A stretch of DNA of 64,000 nt from Scylla paramamosain (GCF_035594125.1 NC_087197.1:8664110-8728109), one strand, 5' to 3'. Shown: positions 1 through 21,758, numbered from the stretch's first letter. The notes: a model not told the origin generated them from the sequence alone. Program-made: numbers and translations.

Positions 1-216
1 ACACTCAAAATACACGCATTTGGTAAGGTTGTTCTGTATCTCAATTAAGAGTGTTATTCATGAGTTTCAGCGTTTTGGTACCTAAGAATCTCAAAAACAC
101 TCATAATGCACGTTTCTCGTAATGTCGCTCTTTTTCTTCATATAGGGTGCTTTGCATGGATTTTGGCATTTTTTTCACGTAATAGCTGAAAAACACTGAA
201 AATACACGCTTTTGGT
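1..216 (+). repeat. 96-bp satellite, forward units, window edge to LINE
   Basis: About two and a quarter monomers in forward orientation (units read TTGGTAATG...GGTACC...CTCAAAAACAC). They are the mirror of 26873-27088. No gene is present. Confidence 0.95.
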
Positions 217-2281
217 AATAAGAACATAAGAACATAAGAAATAAGTAAATCTGCAAGAAGGCATCAGGCCTACAAGTGGCATTACTTGTATGAAATATGC
301 CTTTCTATTTCCACCTATCATCCCCATCCATAAATGTGTAATTTTCTCTTACTGTTCCCAAATGCCTCAGCACTAACTGCTTGATTACTACTACGTCCGT
401 TCCAATTATCTACTACTCTATTTGAGAACCAATTCCTTCCTGTCTCCTTTTTGAACATCAAGTTTTCAGGCTTGAACCCGTTTTTCTTGTTCTATCATAT
501 TTACAGATTATAAGAATTTTTCTTATGTTCCCTTTATTATAACCCATATACCACTAAAAGACTTCTATTAGGTCCACTCTTAACCTACGTCTCTTTAAAG
601 AATGTAAATTTAACAGCTTGAATATTGCTTCGTAAGGAATATTCCTCATCCCCTGTATCCTTTTAGTCTTTTTTCTTTGTACTGATTCTAATAGACCTTT
701 ATCCTTCGTGTGATGTGGTGACCAGAATTGGACAGCGTAGTGTAGATGAAGTCTGACCAGCGCCAAATGTAACTTTAATATTACTTCGGGAGTTCTGCTT
801 TTAGCACTCCTGAAAATGAATCATAATACACCATTTGCTTTGTTTCTGGCCTCTTTCCATTGCTTTCTTAGACGGAGTTCAGATATAACCTTAAATCTCA
901 AATCTTTTACTTACCCTGAACCTACCAGAACTTGGTTGTTCATTGTGTAACTACTGTGTGGGTTTCTTCTACTTACGCTAAGTGCTTTGCATTTGTTGAC
1001 ATTAAACTGCATTTGCCATCTGTCCGTCCATTCGTTCAACCTATTCAAATCTGCCTGCAAGGTGATGGTATGCGATTGTGACCTAATTAATCTACATATT
1101 CTCGTGTCATCCGCAAATTTACTAACAACACTACTAATTCCTCTATCCAAGCCATTGACATATATTACAAACAACATCGGCCCTAATACTAATAATCCAT
1201 TTGTCACCCCACTAATTACTTGACCCCACTCCGATTTAGAGCCGTTTATTACAACACTCTGTCGCCTGACGCTTAGCCATGACCTTATCCAATCTAAACA
1301 CCTCATCTCTCCCGTGCGCCCTAACATTTCTCAGTAGCCTCTGATGGGGTACCTTGTCAAACGCTTTACTAAAGTCCTGATATAGGATGCCATAACTATC
1401 ACCATTATCTGCCGCCTTGTAAACCTTACTGTATAAACTTACCAAGTTTCTCAGGTAAGACTCCCCATTCCAGAAGCCGTGCTGTAACTGAGTTATCAAG
1501 TTATGTTTGTCTGAATGCTCTTAAATGTTCTTCGCTATTATTGACTCCATTATTTTACATTCAACAGAAGTTAAGCTGACAAGTTAGACGTTAAAATTTT
1601 ATCTCCTTTCTTAAAGGTAGGTACTATATTCGCCTGCCTGCAAATTACCGATACCTCACATGACTAAAGTGATTTCCTAAGAACAGAAACTAACAGATTA
1701 CTTATAACCTTTTTCCTTTCCTTAAATACTGTGGAATATATTTCATCTGGTCCTGGTGACTTGAACTTTTCAACTTATCTATCTCCTGTTCCACTATCTC
1801 TTTTAGTTATGGTAATATCTGTCAGCTTATCTTCTTCTACTCTAAATATCTTCTCACTATTCGGCAAATCCTGCATGTTTTCCTGGGCAAAGACAATTAA
1901 AAAATACTCGCTCACAATTTTACTAATCTCCTCTCAACAACTAATCAGGTCCCATTCTGCTGTCTTTAAGGAACTATTGTTTCTCTATTCTTCGTCTTAT
2001 ATGCCTGGTAAAATCCCTTGAGGTCCATCTTCGCTTTGCTGGCTGCCTTTAATTCATAACTATTTTGAGCTTTCCTTGTTAAACTCCTGACTTTTCAAAT
2101 TCATTATATTATGGCCTTAAAACCACTTCCCCTGTCTTTAATCTCATATATACTTCTCCTTCGCCCTATGTAGTGTTTTAACCTCAGTCATCCATTTAGG
2201 ATCATTCTCCTGAGATCTTTTTCTTCTGTAAGGGATGTTTCCTAACTTTCCTGAATGTAATTTATCAACGAAATATTTATT
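217..2281 (-). mobile_element. 5'-truncated non-LTR retrotransposon (CR1/Jockey-superfamily-like LINE), left-arm copy
   Basis: Reverse-complement twin of 24808-26872. The 3' end is at 217, where octamer-type repeats built on AACATAAG (TTCTTATG on the element strand) abut the satellite. This tail style is known for CR1-like LINEs. The 5' edge is near 2281, where satellite sequence resumes in the middle of a monomer. The endonuclease and ORF1 parts are missing, so the element was truncated on insertion or lost its 5' end. It entered a monomer of the type that normally reads GAGAAACAG...ACCAAAAAC. No clear target-site duplication is visible. Clade assignment rests on motif style and could be a related LINE group. 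Confidence 0.9.
509..2280 (-). pseudogene. LINE reverse transcriptase remnant, left-arm copy
   Basis: Mirror copy of the pseudogene at 24809-26580, with the same frameshifts and the same stops. The FADD motif falls at 1106-1117 and the QDFSKAFD motif at about 1356-1379, both on the minus strand. Shared damage shows that the element had already decayed before the arms were duplicated, or that conversion keeps the arms identical. The plus-strand frame at 1731-2021 is antisense to the element and is not a gene. Confidence 0.93.
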
Positions 2282-5200
2282 TCGCTTCTCCATAAAGGGT
2301 GTTTTGCATGGGTTTTAGCGTTTCTGTACATAAGAACCTATAAAACACATTTTTAGTAATGTTGTTTTGTATTCCTTTATAGAGTGCTTTCCATGCTTTT
2401 TAGCGTTCTGGTGTCTAACACGTTGAAAAACACTCAAAAGGCACGTTGATGATAATGTCGTTTCGTTTCCCGATAAAGGGGGCTTCCAATGCATTTTGTC
2501 TTTTGGTACTTAACAATATGAAAAAGAGTTTAAGTAAAAGTTTTCGGTAGAGTTGTTTTTCCATATAAAGTGCTAATCATGTGTTTTTGAGTCTTGGTAC
2601 CTAAAAAGCTCAAAATCTCTCATAATACACTTTTCTCGTAATGTCCTTTGTTTTCTCCAGGTAGGATGCTTTGCGTGTAATTTGGCATTTTTGTACTTAA
2701 CAAGCACAAAAACAATCAAAATACAAGTTTTTGGTAATGTTATTCTGTTTCTCCATAAAGGTTGTTTTGCATGCGTTTCAGCGATTTTGGACGTAAGAAG
2801 GTCAAAAACACTCTAAAGATACTTTCTTGGTAATGTTATTTTATATTGCCAAATAGGGTGCTTTCAATGCTTTTTAGCATTTTGATTCCTAACACTCAAG
2901 TAAACACTCAAAAGACACGTTTCCTGTAATATAGTTTTGCTTCTTCATATAGGGATCTGCATGCATTATGATGTTTTGCTACATAATGAGAAACGCTCAA
3001 AATAAAGGTTTCAGGTAATGTTGTTCTTTTTCTGTATATAGGGTGCTATTTATGCGTTTTAGCGTTTTGGTACTTAGGAAGCTCAAAAACACTAAAAAAA
3101 ACTTGTTTCTCCTAATGTCTTTCTATTTCCCCATATAGGATGCTTTGTATGTTTTTTGACGTTTTGGTAAATAACAAGGTAAAAAAAAAAAAAACACTAA
3201 AAAACACATTTTTGGTGATGTTCTGTTTTTCCATTAAGAGATATAGGATATATTCAATTTTCATTCAGGCAGTTTAGTGTTTGGTACCTAAGAGACTCAA
3301 AACACTGATAATGCACGTTTCTCGTAATGTCCTATCGTTTCCACATACTGGGTGCTTTACATGCATTTTTAAGTTGATGTACGTAACAGACTGAAAAAGA
3401 CTCAAAATACACGTTTTTGGTAAGGTTTTTTTCTATTTGGTAGGGTTATTCGTGTTTGTTGCACGTGGTTTAGCGTTTTGGAACGTAAAAAGTTTAAAAC
3501 ACTTAAAAGACATGCTTTTAGTAATGTTATTTTGCATTTCTATATAAAGTGCTTTCCATGCTATTTAGCGTTTTCGTGCATAACACGCTGAAAACCACAT
3601 AAAAACACATTTCTTACATTGTTGTTTAATTTTCTCGTATAGCGAGCAAGCATTATGGTGTTTTGCTACCTGACAATGTGAAAAAAAAACATTCAAACTA
3701 CACGATTTTGGTAATGTTTTTTCTCTTTCTCCATACAGTGTGCTTTTCATTTATTTTAGCGTTTTGGTACCTGAGAAGCTGAAAAAAAACTCATAATACA
3801 CGTTTTTTTGTCATGTCCTTTCATTTCCTCATATAGGCTCTTTTTGGTGCTTTGGTACCTAACAGGGTGTTTGCATGTATTTTGACATTTTAGTTCGTAA
3901 GAACCTAAAAAAACACCCTAAAGAGACGTTTTAGTAGTTTTGTATTCCCCTATAGGGTGATTTCGTTGCTTCTTACTGATTTGGTGCCTAACACGCTCAA
4001 AAAATAACAAAAGACAAGTTTCTAGTGATTTCGTTTCATTTCTTCATATAGGTTGCTTTACATGCATGTTGACATTTTGGTTATTGTCAATGTAAAAAAA
4101 TACACGTTTTTGGTAAGTTTGTTCTTTTTCTTCAGAGCACTATTGAAGCTTTTTACTGATTTGGTACTTAAGAGAGTAATAAAAACAAAACAAAAAAAAC
4201 GTTTCTCGTAATGTCCTTTCATTTCCATATGCAGGGTGTTTTGTTTGATGATAGGTGATTTTGTACATAATACGCTCAAAGACACTCAAAATACACGTTT
4301 TTGGTAAATGTATTCTGTTTCTCCATATAGGGTATTTTCATGCGTTTTTTATGTCGTTTCATATATCTATATATGTGTCTTTGCATGCGTTTTGGCTTTT
4401 TGGTAACTAACAATGTCATAACACTCAAAATGCACGTTTTTTTTTTTTGGCAATATTGTTCTTTTTCTCCATATAGAGCGTTATTCATGCGTTTTACCCT
4501 TTTGATACTAAGAAGGTAAAAAACACTCATAATACACGTTTCTCGTAATGTCTTTTGATTTTTCCCATATAGGGTATTTTCGATTCATTTAGGCGTTTTT
4601 TTATGCAACAATCTTATAAAACATTAAAAATACTTGTTTTTGGTAATGTTATTCTGTTTCTCCATAAAGGATGTTTTCTATGTTTTTTTTTTTTTATCGT
4701 TTTGGTACGTAGGACACTCAAAAGAAACGTTTTCTTAATGTTGTTTTGTATTCCCATATCAGGTGATTTGTATGCTTTTTAGCATTTTTGTGCCTAACAC
4801 GCTGAAGAACATATTTTAGACACGTTTCTGAAATCTCGTTTCCTTTCCCCCAAATAGGGGGGCTTTACATGCATTATAGCGTTTTCATTCATAACAATGT
4901 GAAAACACTGAAAATATACGTGTTTGGTAATGTTATTTCACATAGAGTGTTATTCATGCATTTTAGCGACTTCGTACCTAATAAGTTAAAAAAAAAACAA
5001 TAGTACACATTTTAGTAACGTCTTTTCATTTTCCCAGTTAAGATACTATATATGCATTTTGGCGTTTTTCTACTTAACTAACTCAAAAACATTCGAAATA
5101 TTTGTTTTTGATAATATTACTTCTCCATGTTTTTTTTTTTTTTTCATGCGATTTAGCGGTTCGGTAGGTAAGAAACTCAAAAACAGTGAAAACAGACGTT

Positions 5201-5330
5201 TTTGGTTAAGTTGTTTTGTTTTCCTTTATAGGGTGCTTTCCATGCTTTTTAGCGTTTTGGTGCCTACCACGCCAATAAACATTCAAAAGGTACTTTTCTG
5301 GAAATCGCGTTTTCTTTCCTCATTTAGGGT
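2282..5330 (+). repeat. 96-bp satellite, forward units, about 5-monomer HOR
   Basis: Tandem monomers. Read on the minus strand they follow a recurring order of five types: AAAGCATGGAAAG with AATACAAAACAAC; AACGCATGC with GAGAAACAG; a type with GGACATTACGAGAAACGTG; a type with CATGAATA or CATGATTA and CACTC; and a type with CATAATGCATGC and GAAACGACATTA. The period is near 0.45-0.48 kb. Open frames here carry no start, family or codon signal. Confidence 0.88.
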
Positions 5331-5840
5331 ACAAAAACATATATTAGTAGTGTTTTCGAAAACGCCGAAGTGCATGCAAAGTAAGCTATACTGGAGAAAC
5401 AAACAAAAACGTGTCTTTTGAGTGTTTTCAGCTTTTTACCTACCAAAACAGTATAATGCATAGAAAAGAAACTTCATGGAGAAACAGGATAATATTGCCA
5501 AAAACGTGTATTTTGAATGTTTTTCAGCTTATTACGTACCAATACGCAAAAATTCATTCATTTCACCTTCTATAGGGTAAAGAAACGACATTCCCAGAAA
5601 AAAAAAAATGTTATTTTGGGGCTTTTCAGCGTTAGGCACCAAAACTCTAAAGAGCATGGAAGACACTCTATATAAAAATCAAAACAACATTATCAAAATG
5701 GTGTCTTTTGAGTGTTTTTGAGCTTCTTACGTTCCAAAATCCTAAAACGCGTGCACAATAGCCTTTATCGGGACACATTACCAAAAACGTATGATTTAAG
5801 CGTTTTCCAGCTTTTTAGAAACCAAAACGCCCAAATGGAT
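5331..5840 (-). repeat. Nested inverted satellite segment, left arm
   Basis: Unit orientation flips abruptly. Forward sequence ends with CATTTAGGGT at 5330 and reverse units follow, such as CCAAAACAGTATAATGCAT. Forward orientation resumes near 5841 with AATCACGTGTTTCAG. About five to six monomers are inverted. The partner lies at 21249-21758. Confidence 0.9.
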
Positions 5841-12183
<6,343 letters not shown>

Positions 12184-14220
12184 TCAAACGCCCAAGAGCA
12201 TGAGAGGCACCTTAAATGGGAAAAGAAAACAAGATTACCAATAACGTCTCTTTTGGATGTTTATCAGCTACTGACAAACCAAAACGCTAAAACGCATACA
12301 AAATGCCCTTTATTGAGAAACAGAACAACATTACCAAAAAACGTGTGCTTTGAGTGTTTTCCAGCTTGTTATAATCAAAATTTTCAAAATATATGTAAAG
12401 CACCCTATTTCGGGCAACGAAACGACATTCCTGGAAACGTGTTGTTTTGTTACTTTTAAGCTTAGTAGGCACCTAACGCTAGAAAAAAAAAAGACATGGA
12501 AAATACTCTATATAGGAAAACAAAACAACTTTATCAAAAAACTTTTTTTGTGTGTTTTGAGCTTATTACGTACCGAAACTGTAAAATGCGTCGAAACCAC
12601 CCTTTATTAAAGAAACAGAAGAACGTTAGAAAAAAGTGTTTTGATTTTTTTTCTTGAGCTTATTAGGTAATAAAACGCCAAAATTCATGCAAAATATCTT
12701 ATATAGGGAAACGAAACGATATTAACGAGATTCCCCATGTCAGGTACCAAAACGGCAAAATACATTCAAAGAACCCTAAATGAAGAAACAGAACAACATT
12801 ACCAATATCGTGTGTTATGAAAATTTTGGAGCTTGTTAGGTACCAAAATGACAAAGTGCAAGCAAAGCACCCTATATGGGAAAAAATAAAAAATAAAAAA
12901 ATTTTTTTTTCTATTTCTTATGTACAAACACGTTAAAACGCATACAAAATAACGTGTAATGGAGAAACAGGACAACATTACCAAAAACGTGTATTTTGAG
13001 TGTTTTTGAGCTTCATAAGTACCAAAATGCCAAAATACATGCAAAAAACCCTCGATGCAGTAACGGAACGACATTACCAGAAAATTGTCATATGGGTTGT
13101 CTTGGGGTATATTAAGCACCATATCGCTGATTTTTTTTTTTTTAGCTTCTTACGTACCAAAACGCTCAAACGCGTGGAAAATAATCTTTTTTTTTTTTTA
13201 TGGAGAAACAACATTTGTATTGAATGTTTTTCAGCTTTTTTAGATCGGAAAACACCAAAATACATGCATATTACCCGATATTAGGAAACGAAACGATATT
13301 AACAAAGAAGTGCATTATGAGATTTTCACCAAAACTCAAAAATATATGAATAACATTCTATATAAAGAAACAGAACAACGTTACCAAAACGTGTATTATG
13401 AGTTATTTTTTTTTTCGCAATGTTAGATAATAAAACTCCAAAATGCATACAAATCACCCTATTGAAGAAACAGAACATTACCAAACACGTGTATTATGAG
13501 TGTTTTTCCCTATGTTAGGTACTAAAACGCCAAAATGCATACAAAGTAGCCAACATGAAGAAACAGAACAAATTTATTAGAAAAAAATATATATTATGAG
13601 TGTTTTTGTGCTTGTTAGGTACCAAAACGCTTAAGTGCATGCAAAGCATGCACTTAAATGAATGTTTTATTTTTTTCTGCTTACGTACTAAAACGTTAAA
13701 ATGCATGCAAAACGCCATTCATCGGCAAGTAGAATGATATTACGAACTTGTGTGTTTGAAGCGTTTTCCATCTTGTTAGGTACAAAGACAACAAAATGCA
13801 TGCAAAATATCCTATTTGGGGTAATAAAACGATTTTACCAGAAACGTGTCATTTGGGTGTTTTTTTTTTTTTAACATCAAAACGCTGATAAGAATGGAAA
13901 ACACTATACATGGGAAAATAAAACATTATCAAAAACGTGTCTTTTGCGTGTTTTTGAGCTTATTACGTTCCAAATCGCTAAAACGCTCCAAAACAATCTT
14001 TATGGAGGAACAGAACATTACCAAAAACCTGTGTTTTGAGTGTTTTCGAACTTGAAAGGTACCAAAACGCCAAAATGCATGGAAATTACCCGATATTTTG
14101 AAATAAAACGATATTAACAGAAAAGTTTATTAAGAGTGTTTTTTGAGCTTGTTATTTACCAAAACGATAATGTGCATGCAAAGTACCCTATTTGAGAAAA
14201 GCAAACTTATTATTGTTATC

Positions 14221-14273
<53 letters not shown>
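12184..14273. other. Unpaired loop of the giant inverted repeat, satellite-filled
   Basis: About 2.1 kb with no mirror partner in the window. It consists of 96-bp satellite monomers in reverse orientation, the same as the right arm, with monomer types matching the 8-monomer HOR. It begins with a partial monomer directly after the TAA run ending at 12183. Its right end runs into the long TTA microsatellite (14206-14302). No gene is seen in it; the open frames here are satellite translations. Confidence 0.9.
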
Positions 14274-14290
<17 letters not shown>

Positions 14291-14302
14291 TATTATCTTA
14301 TT
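14206..14302. repeat. (TTA)n microsatellite at the loop/right-arm boundary
   Basis: Runs of TTATTATTA with small interruptions (TTGTTATC near 14214, TTACTATTATTATC near 14284). In the left arm the partner is only about 29 bp (12155-12183). The inverted repeat ends inside this tract, so it marks the inner breakpoint of the palindrome. Confidence 0.95.
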
Positions 14303-17300
14303 GAGAAACCTAACAACATTACCAAAAACGTGTGTGTGTTTAGTATTTTCCAGCTGGTTAGATACTAGAACGACAATTACAGAAAACGTGCCATTTGGAT
14401 GTTTTTGAGCATATTAAGCACCAAAACTCTAAAACGCATGAAAAATACCCTACATGGGAAAACAAAATAACATTATCATCGTGTGTATTTTGAGGGTTAT
14501 CTTATGTACCAAAACGCTAAAACGCGCGAATATTTATATATATGGAGAAACAGAATAATTTTACCAAAAACCTACTGTGAGTGTTTTTCTTTGTGTTTAG
14601 GTACCAAAACCCCAAAATGCATACAAAGCACTCATACAAATTGCTTTATATGCATTTTGGATACAAAAACGTGCGTTATGATTTTTTTTTAAGCTCGTAA
14701 CATACCAAAAAAGTTAAAACATGCGAAACGCTCTTTATGGAGAAACAGAGCAACGTTGCCAAAAACGTGTTTTGAGTTTTTTTTCTTCTTTTTTTTTTTC
14801 CAATATGCAGGGTACCAAAATAACAAAACACATGCAAAGCATCCTATTTGAGGTAACGAAACGGCATTCCCAGAGATGTATCATTTCTGTGCTTTTTGAG
14901 CATATTAGCCACAAAAAAAAAGCTATAAAAACATTGAAAACACTCTTTATCAAAAACACGTCTTTTGAGTGTTTTTCAGCTTCTTCCGAACCAAAAGGCT
15001 AAAACAGTGTAACACTGTTTATAGAGAAACAGAACAACATTACCAAAAAATGTGTTTCTTCATTGTTTTTGGGCTTGTTAGGTAACAAAACACCAAAGTC
15101 CATGATAATCACCCGATATGGGGAAACGAAACGATATTAGCAGAAACGTGTGTTATAATTGTTTTTCAACTTTTTCAGTAACAAAACGCTAAAAACACGT
15201 GAATATCACTATATTGAGAAACAGAACAGCATCATCAAAACTTGTATTATGAGTGCTTTTCTCAATGTTAGGTACCAAAATGCTAAAATGCATATAAAGC
15301 ACAGAATAATATTACAAAAATGTGTATTATGAGTGTTTTTACCAAAACGCTAAAGTGCATGCAAACTCCCAATAAGACAAAAACAAATAACAATAACAAA
15401 AACGTGTCTTTTCAACGTTTTTCAGCTTCTTAGTACCAAAACGCGAAAACGCATACAAAAACGTTGTTTATGGAGAAACAGAAGTACATAGCCGAGAATT
15501 TGTCTTTTCATTGTTTTCCAACTTGTTGGGTACCGAAACGTGAAAATGCATGCAAAGCAACCTATTTGGGTAGCGAATCGACATCACCAGAAACGTGTAA
15601 TTTGTGTGATTTGAGCATATTAGGCACGAAAACGCTAGAAAGCAGAGGGAAACAAAGCAACATTATCAAAAACGTGTCTTTTAAGAAATCTTAAGCTTCT
15701 TACGTACCAAAACACTAAAACATATGTAAAACACCCTTTAAGGTGAAACAAAACTATATTAAGAAAAACGTGTGTTTTGAGTGTTTTTGAGCTATTTAGG
15801 TAACAAACACCAAAATGCATCCAAAGTATCCGTTACTGGAAAACGAAACGATATTAACAGAAACGTGTGTTATAAGTGTTTTTCAACATTATTGATACCA
15901 AAACACTAAATTATGTGAATCGCTCTCTATATGGAAAAATAGAACATTACCAAAAACGTGTATTATGAGTGTTTTCGCCATGTTACGTACTAAAACGTCA
16001 AATGCAGACAAGCACCCTATATAACAAAAAAAAAAAAAAAAGATTACTAGAATGGCGTATTATGAGTGTTATTAAGATTGTTAGGTACCAAAACGCCAAA
16101 ATGCACGCAATATGTGAATAGCAAATAACAATACCAAAAACATCTTTTCAGTAGTTCCAGCTTATTAGATACCAATCCTCCAAAATATATACAAATCACC
16201 CTATCCGGGGTTAGAACACGACATTCCCAGAAACGTGTCAAAAGGGTGTTTTTTTGAGGATATTAGGCAACAAACGGTAAAAAGGAAGAAAAACATTCAT
16301 TATAAAATATCAAAACTGTGTATTTTGTGTTTTTTTTTTCTTTAAGCTTCTTACGTACCAAAACGCTAAAACACGTGTTAAATACCTTTTACAGAGAAAC
16401 TGAACAACATTACCAAAAACGTATGATTTGTGTGTTTTCCAGATTGTTAGGTTTAGGTATTAAAATGCCAAAATGAATGATTTGATATATCTAAAGGAAA
16501 CGATATTAGCAGAAACGTGTATTATGAGCGTTTTTTTTTTTTTTTAGCTTCTTATGTACCAAAACGCTAAAACACATGAATAGGAATCTATAAGGAGAAA
16601 CAGAACAACATTATATATAAAAAAAAAAAAACATATATTATGGGTGATTTTCTCTATGTTAAGTGCTAAAACGCCAAAATAAATACAAAACACCCTACAT
16701 AAAGAAATCAGAACATTATCTAAAACGTGTATTATAATTGTTTTGAGCTTGTTATTTACCAAAACGCTAAAAGTGCATACAAAAAATCCTTCATGGAGAA
16801 AGAAAAAAATTGCAAAAAAAGACCATATTGAGTGTTGTTGAGCTTCTTAGCTATCAAAACTGCAAACTGAATGAAATCACCATTTTAGTAGTCGAACGAG
16901 ATTACCAAAAAAACAGCTCTTTTTGAGTGTTTTTGAAAATCTTATGTACCAAAACGCTCTATATTGGAAAAGCAAACAACATAACCAAAAACATGTATTT
17001 TTAGTGTTTTTCAGCTTCTTACGTACCCTTTATAGAGAAACAGAAAAAAAAAAAAAACATTGCATAAAACGTGTTTATTGAGTGTTTTGAGTTTCTTATC
17101 TACCAAAACTGCAAAATGCATGCAAAGCACGGAGCGGCATTACCAGAAAGATATTTTTTGAGTGTTTTTGAGCTTCTTATATGTCAAAACGCTAAAGCGC
17201 GTGGAAAACACGTTTTATGGGGATACATTACAAAAAAAAAGTGTGATTTGAGCGACTTCCAACATGTTAGGAACCAAAACGTGAAATTCAATGAAAATAT

Positions 17301-17513
17301 CAAGATATTGGATAAAAAAAAAAAAAAACAGGATATTGAAAGAGTATTATGAGTATTTTCAGCTTCTTAGGTTAAAAAAAAAACGCTAAAAAAACGTCAA
17401 TAGCACACTATATCTAGAAACAGAACAACATTACTAAAAACGTCTTTTATATGTTTTTGAGCTTCTTAGGTGCTAAATCACTAAAGTGCATGCAAAGCAC
17501 CCTTTATAAAAAA

Positions 17514-18645
<1,132 letters not shown>

Positions 18646-21248
18646 AAATGTGTCGAGTGTTTTTCAGCTTACGTACTAAAACGGTAAAACGCATGGAAAA
18701 CACTGTTTGTGGAGAAAAAAAATACCAACAATGTGTATTATCAGCGTAATAAGTAGTAAAACGCCAAAATGCATGCACAGCGCCCTATATGAAGTAACGA
18801 AACGACATTTCCAAAAACGTGTCATTTAGGTGTTTTTTTTAGGGTATTAGGCACCAAAACGCTAAAAAAAAAAAAAAACATGGAAAATACCCTATATAGG
18901 AAAACGAAACAACATCAACAAAAACGTGTCCTTTGTGTGCTCTTGAGCTTCTTACGTACCAAAACGATAACAATTTATGAAAAAAAAAACAGAACAATAT
19001 TAGCAAAAAACGTGTGTTTGAGTGTTTTTGAGCTTGTTAGATAACTAGTCGCCAAAATGCATGCAAAGTTTCAGATATGGGGAAAAGAAAAGATATTAAC
19101 GCTGTTTTTCAGCTTCTTATGTAACGAAACGCTAAAACACGTAAATAGCATTCTATATGAAGAAACAGAACATCATTACGAAAAACGTGTATTATGGGTT
19201 CTTTTCCCCCATGTTAGGGACCAAAACGCCAAAATACATATAAAGCACCCTATGTGAAGAAACAGAACGACATGATCACAAACATTGTATTATGAATATT
19301 TTTAAGTTTGTTAGTTATCAAATCGCCAAAGTACATGCAAAGAATCCTATAGAAGAAGAGAGAGAGAGAAAAAAAATAAAACATTACCAAAAACATATCT
19401 TTTGAGTGTTTTTCAGCTTCGTACGCACCGAAACTCTAAAAGTGATGCAAAACGCACTTTACTGAGAAACAGAACATTAACAAAAACGTGTGTTTTAAGT
19501 GTTTTTAAGTTAGTTAGGTACCAAAACGACAGAATGCATGTAGAATACCTTGTCTGGAGTAACTAAAAGATAGTACCTGCAACGTGCCATTTGGGAATTT
19601 TCGAGCAAATTAGGTAACAAAAAGCTAAAAAGCATGGAAATAGCTCTATATGAGAAAAGAAAACAACATTGTCAAAAACGTTTCTTTTTAGTGTTTTTGA
19701 GAGTACAAAACGCTAAAATGTGAGCAAAGAAACATTTATGGGAAACTTTAGCAAAAAATTCTTATTTCAGTGTCTTTTAACTTATTAGGTACTAGACCCC
19801 ATATTGCATGCAAAGAACCCTATTTAAGGAAACGAAACGATATTAACAGAAACGTGTATTATGAGTGTTTTTATTTTTATTTTTTTATGTACCAAAACGC
19901 TAAAACACGTGAATATTACTCTATATGAGAGAGAAAAAGAAAAAAAAACATTAACAAAAACCAGTAGCAAAACCACCAGAAACTTGCCATTTAGGTGTTT
20001 TGAGCGTATTAGGCAGCAAAACGCTAAAAAAGCAAGGAAAACACCCTATATGGGAAAACAAGATAACATTAACAAAATCGAGTGTTTTTGAGCTTCTTGC
20101 GTACCAAAACGATAAAAGGCGTCCAAAACAATATTAGCAAAAACGTATGTTTTGTTAGGTAACAAAACTCCAAAATGTATGCAAATTACCCTATATAGGT
20201 AAAAGAAACGATATTAACATAAAGGTGTATTATGTCTTTTTCAGCTTCATTGATACCAAAAGTCTAAAACACGTGAATAATACTATATTTGCAGAAGCAA
20301 AACAACATTACCAAAAGCGTACTTTATGAGTTTTTTTTCCCATGATAGGTACCAAAACGCCTAAAAGAATAGTGAACACCATACATAAAAAAAAAAAAAA
20401 AAAAAAACAGACCAACATTACGAAAAACTTGTATGCCGAGTGTTTTTGAGCTTGTTAGATACAAAAACACCAAAGTGCATGCAAGACAACCTGTATAGGA
20501 AAAACAATCAATATTAACAAAAACTTGTCTTTTGAGTGTTTTTCAGTTTCTTACGTACTAAAACTCTAAAACGCATGAAAAACACCCTTTATGGAGAAAG
20601 AGGACAACATTACTATAAACGCGTGTTTTGAGAGTTTTCCCGATCATTAGCTACCAAAACGCCAAAATGCAGACAGCACACTATTTAATGTAAAGAAATT
20701 ATATTACCGGAAACGTGTCATTTGAGTGTTTTGACCATATTAGAAACCAACCCCACAAAAAACCAAAACAAAAAAAGAACATGGAAAACACTCTATATAG
20801 GAAAAAAAAATATATAACATCGAAAACGTGTCTTTTGAATGTTTTTGAGCTTCTTACGTACCGAATTTCTAAAAAAAACGTGCAAAACATCCTTTATGGT
20901 GAAATAGAACATTACCAAAAATGTGTGTTTTGAGTGTTTTTGAGCTTGTTGGGTACGAAAACGCCAAAATGCACACAAATTAACGGACATTGAGAAACGA
21001 AAAGTTATTAAGAAAAAATATTATTATGAGTGTTTTTCAACATCTTATGTACGAAAACACTAAAACACGTGAATATCAATCTATATGGAGAAAAAAGCAT
21101 TAACCAAACAAATGTTTTTTTTCCTCATGTTAGGTACGACAATCTATACAGAATAACATATATAAAAAACAGAATATTACCAAAAACGTATATTATAAGT
21201 GTTTTTGAGCTTCTTAGGTAATAAAATACTGAAACACGTGATTAGCAC

Positions 21249-21758
21249 ATCCATTTGGGCGTTTTGGTTTCTAAAAAGCTGGAAAACGCTTAAATCATAC
21301 GTTTTTGGTAATGTGTCCCGATAAAGGCTATTGTGCACGCGTTTTAGGATTTTGGAACGTAAGAAGCTCAAAAACACTCAAAAGACACCATTTTGATAAT
21401 GTTGTTTTGATTTTTATATAGAGTGTCTTCCATGCTCTTTAGAGTTTTGGTGCCTAACGCTGAAAAGCCCCAAAATAACATTTTTTTTTTTCTGGGAATG
21501 TCGTTTCTTTACCCTATAGAAGGTGAAATGAATGAATTTTTGCGTATTGGTACGTAATAAGCTGAAAAACATTCAAAATACACGTTTTTGGCAATATTAT
21601 CCTGTTTCTCCATGAAGTTTCTTTTCTATGCATTATACTGTTTTGGTAGGTAAAAAGCTGAAAACACTCAAAAGACACGTTTTTGTTTGTTTCTCCAGTA
21701 TAGCTTACTTTGCATGCACTTCGGCGTTTTCGAAAACACTACTAATATATGTTTTTGT
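21249..21758 (+). repeat. Nested inverted satellite segment, right arm
   Basis: Partner of 5331-5840. Forward units are embedded in a reverse-oriented arm. In both arms the segment lies at the border between the 5-monomer and 8-monomer HOR domains. Confidence 0.9.

Noticed and set aside
987..1223. 78-residue plus-strand frame (mirror at 25866-26102)
   Set aside because: Antisense shadow of the LINE reverse transcriptase remnant.
1731..2021. 96-residue plus-strand frame (mirror at 25068-25358)
   Set aside because: Antisense to the LINE, whose other strand shows shifted reverse transcriptase motifs (SPGPDEIY).
217..2281. LINE as terminal repeats of one large composite transposon (copies at both ends of 1-27088)
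   Set aside because: The two copies are just symmetric parts of the whole inverted repeat; matching sequence extends past them on both sides and no transposase is present.
5059..5421. 120-residue open frame (mirror at 21668-22030)
   Set aside because: Crosses the orientation switch at 5331 and consists of satellite monomers in two orientations; no domain, start context or codon signal.
12799..13122. 107-residue open frame in the palindrome loop
   Set aside because: Satellite translation on the strand opposite to other frames over the same monomers; no recognisable family.
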